Positions 54,899 to 62,736 of a stretch of DNA of 64,000 nucleotides are shown in pieces. Position numbers and translations under genes: made by a program. The notes beneath the pieces are model-generated. The model was not told the origin of the DNA, did not search any database, and worked only from the letters and a program-made list of their open reading frames with translations. Within the stretch, counting starts at the first letter, position 1. Every line of letters begins with the position of its first letter. The stretch comes from Ligilactobacillus sp. WC1T17 (GTDB lineage Bacteria > Bacillota > Bacilli > Lactobacillales > Lactobacillaceae): NCBI GenBank assembly GCA_900110005.1, contig FOCC01000001.1, forward strand, positions 1-64,000, read 5' to 3'.

Positions 54899-55786
54899 TT
54901 AAATTCGTCCTAAAAGCATCATCAAAATAAAATCTACATTTCTATATTCACTAAAACTAAGAATTTTTGTCCAATTTTTTACACGATTTGCTTGAGAAAA
55001 AAGCTCCAAAACTTCTCTTTTTTCAATAGGAATTTTTTCACCATATGTATCCAAAATGTCTTTAGCAATTTCTGATCGTTTCGGCCATTTTTTTCTTGCA
55101 AACTGTCGTTTAACCTTATCAAAAAATTCCTTTAATGGAGAGTTTATTCCAATAGTATTCCCTGAATGTATCCGATATCGAATGTGCGCTTTTTCATCAT
55201 AAACAACTTCTCCAAATGTTTCAGCAAGTTGATACATTATAAAATCATGTGCAACAATTCTGCCATTGTATTGCTTAGCTATCTCACGCAAAGCATCATT
55301 AAAGACAAAAGTACATCCTGGTAAAACAGAGTGTTGTAAACAGTCTGCATATGACAGAACTCCGCTAAAATCAAAACAGTTTTCTTTAATAACTTCCAAA
55401 TTATCATTAACAGCAATAGCGTTACTTGTATATAGCATTGGAATAATCATCAAGGGCTGTTTCTTTTCAATTGATGAAATTGCCTCACTCAATTTATCTC
55501 TATCCCACAAATCGTCTTGATCACAGAACGCGTAATAATCAGCACCACCAGCATTCTGCACAAGTGTCCAAAAACTTTTGGCAAAACCTAAATTAGGTCC
55601 ATCAAGAATTTTAAGCGCATTCTCTTTTTGATATTCGTTTAAAATTTCTAAGGTACTATCGGAAGAACCATCATCACGCACCAACAACTCCACTTCTACA
55701 CCTTCTTGAGCATATACCGTATCCAGCTGTTTTCTTAAATATTTTTCAGCATTATATGTTGATAAAAGGACTTGCACTTTCTTCAT
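54899..55786 (-). CDS. GT2 family glycosyltransferase, rhamnosyltransferase-like
   Basis: A 295-residue GT-A enzyme starting KKVQVLLSTYNAEKYLRKQLDTVYAQ, then LLVRDDGSSDSTLEIL and YYAFCDQDDLWDRDKL with the DQDD metal site; this N-terminal pattern is frequent in rhamnosyltransferases of EPS clusters, such as RgpB-like enzymes. dTDP-rhamnose is available from the rml operon. AT-rich. The first of a group of genes transcribed towards wzy. Confidence 0.87.
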   Translation of the reverse strand: MKKVQVLLSTYNAEKYLRKQLDTVYAQEGVEVELLVRDDGSSDSTLEILNEYQKENALKILDGPNLGFAKSFWTLVQNAGGADYYAFCDQDDLWDRDKLSEAISSIEKKQPLMIIPMLYTSNAIAVNDNLEVIKENCFDFSGVLSYADCLQHSVLPGCTFVFNDALREIAKQYNGRIVAHDFIMYQLAETFGEVVYDEKAHIRYRIHSGNTIGINSPLKEFFDKVKRQFARKKWPKRSEIAKDILDTYGEKIPIEKREVLELFSQANRVKNWTKILSFSEYRNVDFILMMLLGRI

Positions 55787-55814
55787 ATAAATAATTCCTT
55801 TTCTATCCTTTAAT

Positions 55815-56863
55815 TCAAGATTGTACTATTTTTAATATGGTTAAAATCAAAATAATTATTAGTATAGTTATCACAATTGCAAGCTTTCTAAAAAATACAT
55901 TTTCCACATCAGTGGTTAATTTTATATTTTCTATGCTTTCCAATGTCTCATCACTTATTTTTCCTTTTAAATCATTCGTAATAAATTTTAGCAATTCATT
56001 CACTGAAAAGTTTCTAGTAGCCATATATAATACTGATGCATAAGGCCATAAAATACCTACTACAAAAGCCCTACTGAAGCATCTCATTGTATATGGAAAA
56101 GACTCAAGCTTTTTATATTCTGTCACAAATATGATATTCATAAAACTTATAAACTCTTTGTTTTGCAACACATAGTCCGACATCAGCAAAGCAACATAAA
56201 CATACATATAAGGAATATATAGATACAGTTTAATTCTCGTTAAAGTTATTACTTCTTCTATCGTTCTGTTCTCAAAATTTGCAAAATCACCATTATTTGC
56301 AACTGAAATCGTATCTTTACTTATTAATTGTGGCATAATTGTTGCTAATATAAGAGCATTAATGTCCAATTTATGAATGATTCTTTTATCCCTGCACTAC
56401 TTATAAAAATTACCAAACCTGTTATTAAACAGGCAAACATTGCTATTTTTAGCTTAAAAATTATGCACATCCACAAAGCATTCACAAAAATTATTAACAA
56501 CACACTCGGAATTATTGGTATATTACTTTTTAATCCAAATATATCGGATGTACATTTAACATCAAAATATACTTCCAAATATAATTTGATAATAAATATA
56601 GTTGAGACAATTAATTGCTATATACTGTCTTCTCCAAAACCACTCTCCACCAAATAATAACCTATAGCAACAAATAATGCATACAGAGTCCAAAAAGATG
56701 GTGTGCATGTACTCCCAGTATAAAAAAGTCCTGGATACATTAACAAAATTATATAATCAATAAATTTACTCAAACATAACAGAAATTTATGTTTTTGGGG
56801 GAACTCATCTTACCAGAACTTATTTCCTTTCCAAAACTTTTCCTTTAAACGTCCATCACACAT
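55815..56863 (-). pseudogene. multi-pass membrane protein gene, broken by two stops and a frameshift
   Basis: From ATG 56863, four bases after the GH99-like gene's stop, one frame gives MCDGRLKEKFWKGNKFW, stop TAA (56810-56812), DEFPQKHKFLLCLSKFIDY and further hydrophobic helices, stop TAG (56618-56620), then EVYFDVKCTSDIFGLK and two more helices. Near 56.37 kb the frame shifts by one and continues as KLDINALILATIMPQLIS to 55815. Joined, this is a protein of about 340 residues with eight or more helices. It may be a polymerase- or GtrC-like protein of the EPS system, but I cannot assign a family. Certainly not functional as it stands. Confidence 0.8.
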
Positions 56864-56867
56864 AATA

Positions 56868-57953
56868 TCAGTTTTCTTCGTATTTATTAACTACATCCCT
56901 AATAACTTCTAGATAACCGTATCCGTCTTTATCGTCAGGTTCAAGGTAGGCACCTTCGCTCCATTCATTCCAAGCATTAATTACGCAAAATTCATCACTG
57001 ATATCTTTACGTTTGGATGTATAGAATTGTTCAAAATATTTTTTGAATTTTTCCACAGATTTACCTTCAACAATTAATCCTTTTTTACCCTTTCTAGCAG
57101 TATTGTCCCAACCACTAAAGCAACCTGAAATAATTGTCTTTGATTTATATGTTCTATCCCTACTCAGAATTGCTTTCCATACTCCATCATATGATTCAAA
57201 TTCTGTTTCTTCACGCTTCTTAGTGATAAATCTTTTCAAAAGGTGAAGCTTTGAAACATCAAAAAACAAGGAATATCTTGGCTCAAATTCATAAACCGCA
57301 TCACTTTTTTCAGAATATAGTTCTTTATTTCCAGGATGGATGTACTCAACGGTATAGATACCATCAAACCCAATTTCTTGGCAACGTTTTCCAAAATAAG
57401 AAATCATCTCATCGTAATCTGGGATATTTTTAGCAATATATATATATAACATTGGCTTATTATCAACTTTTATATACCTATCATCCAAAAAGAACTTTTT
57501 AAAATACTCAAAGTGTTTTTTCCAATCACTTTTACCCGGATATTTTTGTTCTAACAATGTCTTGGGATCTAAACCATGCCACGTTGTGTACCATGTACCA
57601 TTTGCCCAAGCAAAACAAAAGTGAGTATTAATATCCATATTTTCTAAAATCATCTCTGCCGGTTTTTGAAAAAGCATTCTACCGTTTCCAAACCAATAAT
57701 GATAAAATACAAAGCCATATACACCATATGCTCTAGCCATATCTGCTTGCTTCTTTAAATCGTTAATTTTTGATAAATCATAATAATTATTATTCATAGG
57801 TACAATTGGTTGATAGTGTCCATTATACAAAGGCTTTCCTGATTTTACATTTGTCCATTCTGTAAAACCATCTCCCCACCATTCATTATTTTCCGGAATT
57901 TCGTGAAATGCCGGCAAATGAACTGCTAGTACTTTTTTATTATTCTTTTTCAT
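56868..57953 (-). CDS. GH99-like WbsX family protein
   Basis: A 361-residue protein of the WbsX/glycoside hydrolase 99-like group, common in O-antigen and rhamnan clusters and assumed to act as glycosyltransferase or processing enzyme. Diagnostic parts: WWGDGFTEWTNVKSGKPLYNGHYQP at the N-terminus, GVYGFVFYHYWFGNGR, FCFAWANGTW, and the C-terminal NAWNEWSEGAYLEPD. Intact, with normal length. Its stop lies 4 bases from the start of the broken membrane gene. AT-rich; contains an (AT)6 run near 57.43 kb that keeps the frame. Confidence 0.88.
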   Translation of the reverse strand: MKKNNKKVLAVHLPAFHEIPENNEWWGDGFTEWTNVKSGKPLYNGHYQPIVPMNNNYYDLSKINDLKKQADMARAYGVYGFVFYHYWFGNGRMLFQKPAEMILENMDINTHFCFAWANGTWYTTWHGLDPKTLLEQKYPGKSDWKKHFEYFKKFFLDDRYIKVDNKPMLYIYIAKNIPDYDEMISYFGKRCQEIGFDGIYTVEYIHPGNKELYSEKSDAVYEFEPRYSLFFDVSKLHLLKRFITKKREETEFESYDGVWKAILSRDRTYKSKTIISGCFSGWDNTARKGKKGLIVEGKSVEKFKKYFEQFYTSKRKDISDEFCVINAWNEWSEGAYLEPDDKDGYGYLEVIRDVVNKYEEN

Positions 57954-58247
57954 GTATATTATTTCCTTCCGTATTGACTAATAACTCTTTCAATATTAAC
58001 ACGATTATGACTTTAAACAAAACATGGAGAAGAGATTACAGATAAATATTGAAAATAGATTATCAAAAATTTTGTGCGGAAAAATAACAACTTTCTGTAA
58101 CATTACCTTAAATATAAATATCTTGTATACACATTAAAAAATCATAAGATGCTATACAATATATAAAAATGTTAATATTCTGCAATCTATAACACTTTTT
58201 GAAAATATGTATATAGGGAATCGTCAAGAAAATAATCCTTAACCATT
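57954..58247. other. AT-rich intergenic stretch, no gene seen
   Basis: About 290 bases of very AT-rich sequence between the GT4 gene and the WbsX gene. No reading frame, clear hairpin or known RNA was recognised; it may hold the promoter of the WbsX gene. Confidence 0.6.
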
Positions 58248-59309
58248 TTATATCAAGTTCATTATTAACTTATAAACTGAAGAACTATCCGATTGTTTTT
58301 TCACAGTTCCATCCGAAACAATTTTTCCATTAATAGAGCTTCTCATTAAATCCGCAAGAGTGCTGGCATCATTGTACTTAAAATAGTAAACATTATTATA
58401 TCCGTCTAACAACTCATGGCCAAAAGGAGTATCTGCTGCATATATAATATCCCCTCTTATTGCAGCTTCAATTAATGGCAATCCAAAAGTCTCCATGTAT
58501 GATGGAAAAATAAGGATTTTCTTCGTATATTTTTTATAGACTTCTTCACGTTTTATATGTCCAATAAAAGTTATTCCCTGTAATTTTTCATTCGAATTCT
58601 CTGGTAATGTTAATTCCACATTAAAATTATTAATTCCTTCGTTGTGAAGAATGTTCACAGCATCATATATAAGCTGGTAATTCTTGTACTGATACTGGCT
58701 AGTAGGATAGAAAAACTCAGTACCTTCTCCCTCAAACTTCTCACCATTAGTTTTAGGAACCATGGGCCAGGATACTATCACATCTTTTTCTAGAGCTATA
58801 TTTCTTTTTAATAATTCCTCTTTCATCCATTGTGTTTGTACAATTATTGTTGGTCTCTCTTTTTTCAAAGATTTTTTTATTAGCCCACCAACAACATCCT
58901 GATACATCCATAAAGACCTTTCTCCCGATTTAAATGGCGAATAATTTTTCATTCTTTGAAAAGGAACTGGTGTATGTACATATGTAATCTTCTTTTTTGC
59001 TTTCACACCGATTGTCGAAATATTCTGTAAAGAAATATACACATCTGGATTAAGTTTATTAATCTCATTTTTACCGTACAGACTTTCATATAGAAATTTC
59101 TTTACACGACTTTTCTTTAAATCATTTTTTACAATAATCTTGACATTTTCTGTTTCTTCAAAATATCTACCTGATAGTAAAAAAAACCATTGATTCTTTG
59201 TATCGCTTTTAACCACATCTTTATAGAAATCTTCCAAAATAGAAAATACACCACCAGCATTCGGTGCAGCTGCAACATCATTAACAACAATTATTAATCT
59301 GTCTGTCAT
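58248..59309 (-). CDS. GT4-type glycosyltransferase
   Basis: A 353-residue GT-B enzyme: DRLIIVVNDVAAAPNAGGVFSILEDF at the N-terminus (glycine-rich acceptor loop), VQTQWMKEEL in the hinge, and KILIFPSYMETFGLPLIEAAIRG, the EX7E motif of GT4 enzymes. Start chosen at ATG 59309 (MTDRL) behind a GTAGG ribosome site; a GTG at 59321 is an alternative. Its sugar is unknown. Lies alone between two AT-rich gaps. Confidence 0.85.
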   Translation of the reverse strand: MTDRLIIVVNDVAAAPNAGGVFSILEDFYKDVVKSDTKNQWFFLLSGRYFEETENVKIIVKNDLKKSRVKKFLYESLYGKNEINKLNPDVYISLQNISTIGVKAKKKITYVHTPVPFQRMKNYSPFKSGERSLWMYQDVVGGLIKKSLKKERPTIIVQTQWMKEELLKRNIALEKDVIVSWPMVPKTNGEKFEGEGTEFFYPTSQYQYKNYQLIYDAVNILHNEGINNFNVELTLPENSNEKLQGITFIGHIKREEVYKKYTKKILIFPSYMETFGLPLIEAAIRGDIIYAADTPFGHELLDGYNNVYYFKYNDASTLADLMRSSINGKIVSDGTVKKQSDSSSVYKLIMNLI

Positions 59310-59573
59310 AATCCTACTCACCCTTCGAGTTTTGTCAATGCCTATTAAAATATTGTCGTACTTTTTCTATCCCTTGAACCCTCCATAATTTGAAATCCAT
59401 TATATTATAAAGGAAAATGCGTTAATAAATGGGAGTCTTTAACTGTAATCTTCTTTAATGAAAGCTTATCTCAGTATACAAATCTCAAATCATGGAAAGT
59501 GCAAGAGGCAGAAAATAGTACATTACCTCAACTTATTAAGACTGCAGCCACTAAACTTATCCTATGCCTCTTT
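59310..59573. other. AT-rich gap with no assignable gene
   Basis: About 260 bases between two transferase genes. A short open plus-strand stretch (roughly 59.47-59.58 kb) and distant repeats AAGAGGCA/TGCCTCTT are present but neither forms a convincing gene, insertion-sequence end or terminator. Confidence 0.5.
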
Positions 59574-60539
59574 TTAGTTTTTCACTACATTATACTTTCC
59601 CAGAACATATAAAACCTTGAACATAAAAGTTTCCTTTGACTTTTGCCGATAAAACTTCGTAGTTAAAGCATATATTACTCTTCTCATAAAGGATTTCTGG
59701 GAGTCAATAAAATTTGCAATCTCCTTCTTGGCTTCTCCATCCAAATCATCACTATAACATTCAGCAAAGTATTGTAACTGAATAGCCATCTTTTTAGCCT
59801 CATTTTTCTGCATACGCTGAATATGCTGCTTAATCCAATCAATCCTACTTTTACCAAAACCAAGCTCATTATCTTGATGCATTGTATATAGCGTATGCGG
59901 TTCATTGTCGAAAATTATTTTTCCACAAACAGATGCCGATGCCGTTACCCATAAATCATGCACATATATTTGTTCATAAGACTTAGTCCTATCTAATATA
60001 ATTCCTGCTAATTTCTTATTAATAACTTGTGCATGTCCCGGACAAAAATTCTGAATTGCTGTATTATAAAATGTTATTTCTCTTCTTTGAGTTTGTGTAA
60101 CACTGCCTAAATCATTCAAATTTTGATCTACTAATTTCGAACAATTTCCATAAAGTAACGGATAATCATTGTCATACTCCATTAACGTATTAATCGCTAT
60201 TGATACCTTATTTGGTAACCAATAATCATCTTGATCACTAAAAGAATAGTATTCATAATTATTCTTATACGCATATTCAAGCAAAGCAAAAAAGCTTTTA
60301 ACCACACCTATATTTTTATCTAAAATCAGGTATATATTATTATTTTCTTCTTGATATTTTTTTAAAATATCTACAGTTTCATCACTAGACCCATCATCTC
60401 TAATTATTAAATCAATATCATATGCAATATTTTGGCTCAAAATACTATCAATCTGTCGCTCTAGATATTTTTCACCATTGTAGGTAGACATTAAGATGGC
60501 TACTTTTTTATGCTCTCTATTTGCATTATTATTTTCCAT
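59574..60539 (-). CDS. GT2 family glycosyltransferase
   Basis: A 321-residue GT-A enzyme: VAILMSTYNGEKYLERQIDSIL, LIIRDDGSSDETVDIL and YYSFSDQDDYWLPNKVS with the DQDD metal site, the same subgroup as the enzyme at 54.9-55.8 kb (rhamnosyltransferase-like). Overlaps the end of the epimerase gene by 11 bases, so the two are coupled. AT-rich. Donor inferred from subgroup only. Confidence 0.87.
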   Translation of the reverse strand: MENNNANREHKKVAILMSTYNGEKYLERQIDSILSQNIAYDIDLIIRDDGSSDETVDILKKYQEENNNIYLILDKNIGVVKSFFALLEYAYKNNYEYYSFSDQDDYWLPNKVSIAINTLMEYDNDYPLLYGNCSKLVDQNLNDLGSVTQTQRREITFYNTAIQNFCPGHAQVINKKLAGIILDRTKSYEQIYVHDLWVTASASVCGKIIFDNEPHTLYTMHQDNELGFGKSRIDWIKQHIQRMQKNEAKKMAIQLQYFAECYSDDLDGEAKKEIANFIDSQKSFMRRVIYALTTKFYRQKSKETFMFKVLYVLGKYNVVKN

Positions 60540-61374
60540 ACTTCAAATCACCAAATACCTTTGAAAAAACGGTTATTTTACCAACTAATAACTTGATAAT
60601 CTGATTAAAAATTCTCGTATAATGTACTTTAATTTTCCGTTCGTCGCAATATTTTTTAATAACTTTATAAGTACACATATATTCGTTATCCTGACAAAGC
60701 ACAACACCAGTTACATTATCATCTAAAATATATTTAGCTACTTGACACAATCCCTCAATATTAATAGCACTTCTTTCATTACTATATGCCGGAAAAATAT
60801 GTACCTTAGATACTAACCTAATTAATTTACCTAAATTACCTGGAGCATCTTCACCATAAATCATTGGGGGGCGCACAAAAGTAATCATAAAATTAGCATC
60901 TTGTAATTTTCTCAATTTTTCTTCTGCAAGAAATTTGCTTTTTCCGTAAGGAGACAAAGGATTAACTGGTGTGTCTAAATCAATAGAGTCATTTGAGATA
61001 GTAAGTCCGTAGACATTCATAGTACTAATGAAAATGAAATGTCTTACACCTTGGTTCTTTGCTTTTTTAGCGAGTTCAATCGTTAAATTAGTATTCACAC
61101 GATAATATGTATCTTCATCTACCTTGTTTCCCTTATGAACAATGGCCGCTACATGATAAATGACATCATACATAGAAAAATCGGCTTTTTTCCACGCATC
61201 ATCACGAACTCCAATTAAATCCGCCTCATAACCATACTTTTCTAAATAATTTTTCAGATTTTTTCCTACAAAACTATTCTTGCCAGTAATTAAAACTTTA
61301 TATTTTTCTTTTTTAACGGTATTAATTGCTTTTCCTTCAAACAGGAGACATGCATTATCTAATTTTTTAAACAT
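60529..61374 (-). CDS. NAD-dependent epimerase/dehydratase (UDP-sugar SDR)
   Basis: A 281-residue extended SDR. After a short leader the cofactor loop reads LITGKNSFVGKNL (TGxxxFxG form), then YHVAAIVHKG, FISTMNVYG and the catalytic pair in SPYGKSKFLAEEK. Related enzymes are UDP-GlcNAc/UDP-hexose 4-epimerases or quinovosamine-type reductases next to priming transferases. It is directly behind the priming enzyme gene (one base gap), so it likely produces or modifies the first sugar. Exact reaction open. The ~25 residues before KVLITG are unusual; the true start might be slightly later. Confidence 0.82.
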   Translation of the reverse strand: MFKKLDNACLLFEGKAINTVKKEKYKVLITGKNSFVGKNLKNYLEKYGYEADLIGVRDDAWKKADFSMYDVIYHVAAIVHKGNKVDEDTYYRVNTNLTIELAKKAKNQGVRHFIFISTMNVYGLTISNDSIDLDTPVNPLSPYGKSKFLAEEKLRKLQDANFMITFVRPPMIYGEDAPGNLGKLIRLVSKVHIFPAYSNERSAINIEGLCQVAKYILDDNVTGVVLCQDNEYMCTYKVIKKYCDERKIKVHYTRIFNQIIKLLVGKITVFSKVFGDLKYGK

Positions 61375-61375
61375 G

Positions 61376-62212
61376 CTATTTCTCCTTTGATTTCATAGTA
61401 CCCGTTCCGCCTTCTACGACACTGTCGTCACGGCCGACCTTGCTGATGGTGCCGACAAAACAGCGGACATCCATGCCGAAGCTTTGCTTCTTGACGTAGT
61501 CACCATCCAGCTTTGCTTTGACGGGGATTTCCAGTTCATCACGGCCGTTGATTTGGGCCCAGCCTGTCAGGCCTGGCTTGATATCGTTAGCGTTATACTT
61601 GTCGCGTTCTGCTGTCAGGATATCTTGATTCCAAAGACCTGGACGAGGTCCGATGATTGCCATGTTGCCGATGAAGATATCCCAAATTTGAGGAAGTTCA
61701 TCTAAACTGTGAGCCCGGATGAACTTACCTACCTTGGTGATGTATTGGTCTGGGTTGGACAGCATGTGGGTTGGTGTATCGTGGGGGGTATCAACCTTCA
61801 TACTTCTAAACTTGTGAAGTTTGAAGTATTGCTTGCCCTTACCCATTCTTTTTTGAGTGAATAACACTGGACCCGGATCTTCAACCTTAATCGCAATCGT
61901 TAAGATTAAGAATACCGGAGACAAGATTACCAAACCGCAAAATGATACGATGATATCTACTAAACGCTTAATGTATCTTCCGTAAAAGCCTTGCTTATAG
62001 TCTGAATCCCCGATAGCTTCCAGGTGTCCCCTGACACCGTCGGCGTTTTCTTTATCGTTATCGTCTTTAACAAACTTTACTTTCTTCCCTTCAAGCGGGT
62101 TTTGCTGGTCTTTTTGGTTGGCATAAACCGAGTCTCCCTTCTTGATTCCGGCAATCACCGCTAAAATCAAGAAGATTAGGACTATTATGCCAAGAATTAC
62201 TTTTCCTACCAT
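61376..62212 (-). CDS. short-form polyprenyl-phosphate sugar-1-phosphate transferase (priming enzyme)
   Basis: A 278-residue priming transferase with one N-terminal helix, a charged linker (about residues 30-75), a second hydrophobic segment and the sugar transferase domain: YFKLHKFRSMKVDTP, HSLDELPQIWDIFIGNMAIIGPRPGLWNQ, KPGLTGWAQINGRDEL. This is the EpsE/PglC-like short form. It starts the repeat unit of cluster B on undecaprenyl phosphate. An extra helix and linker at the N-terminus are common in lactobacilli. Codon use returns to that of the rml block, unlike its AT-rich neighbours. Confidence 0.92.
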   Translation of the reverse strand: MVGKVILGIIVLIFLILAVIAGIKKGDSVYANQKDQQNPLEGKKVKFVKDDNDKENADGVRGHLEAIGDSDYKQGFYGRYIKRLVDIIVSFCGLVILSPVFLILTIAIKVEDPGPVLFTQKRMGKGKQYFKLHKFRSMKVDTPHDTPTHMLSNPDQYITKVGKFIRAHSLDELPQIWDIFIGNMAIIGPRPGLWNQDILTAERDKYNANDIKPGLTGWAQINGRDELEIPVKAKLDGDYVKKQSFGMDVRCFVGTISKVGRDDSVVEGGTGTMKSKEK

Positions 62213-62229
62213 ATCCTCTTCCTATCTTT

Positions 62230-62724
62230 CTAAAAACCTAAAACCACTTCGCCGGCATCAACTTTTTTACACTCTTCTACCTGACCGCCGGCCTTGACGA
62301 TTGCCCCGGCATTGATGTGGCAGCAATCGCCAAGCACTGTATCGTGGTCAACGATTGCGCCGACACTTATGATTGAGCCCTTGCCTACTTGGCTATGGGT
62401 ATTCACAACAGCTTTCGGTTCAACGACCGTACCCTCGCCAATAACCGCTGAGGGGCTGACATAGGCTGTCGGATGGATTAGGGTTGCTAGCTTTCCACCC
62501 GCTGCTTTTACCTGCCCTAAAATTTGCTTACGAAATTTATTATTTCCAATTCCGCAAAAGCATGCGTCATATTTTGGTACAAACAATGGCAGCTCCGAGA
62601 ACGTGCCAATAGCTTCGGAGCTACCATCATCTAGAAAATCAATCTTAGTATACTGTAAATTCTTGGCGATTTCAGCTGCCACCTTGCCGTGACCACCGGC
62701 ACCGATAATTAGTAAACTTTTCAT
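62230..62724 (-). CDS. PglD/NeuD-like sugar acyltransferase
   Basis: A 164-residue acyltransferase with a PglD-type nucleotide-sugar-binding domain (LLIIGAGGHGKVAAEIA) and then a short left-handed beta-helix (IHPTAYVSPSAVIGEGTVVE ... GDCCHINAGAIVKAGGQVEE). Shorter than most PglD/NeuD enzymes (about 195-215 residues): the helix has fewer coils and ends with KKVDAGEVVLGF. In PglD the partner substrate is an amino sugar made by the PglF/PglE path; the PglF-like gene is 12 bases upstream, which fits. No aminotransferase is seen in the window. Confidence 0.85.
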   Translation of the reverse strand: MKSLLIIGAGGHGKVAAEIAKNLQYTKIDFLDDGSSEAIGTFSELPLFVPKYDACFCGIGNNKFRKQILGQVKAAGGKLATLIHPTAYVSPSAVIGEGTVVEPKAVVNTHSQVGKGSIISVGAIVDHDTVLGDCCHINAGAIVKAGGQVEECKKVDAGEVVLGF

Positions 62725-62736
62725 TGATATCCTCGC

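Noticed and set aside
59460..59580. Transposase fragment or insertion-sequence end
   Set aside because: The short plus-strand frame has no recognisable transposase motif and the AAGAGGCA/TGCCTCTT arms are too far apart and too short.
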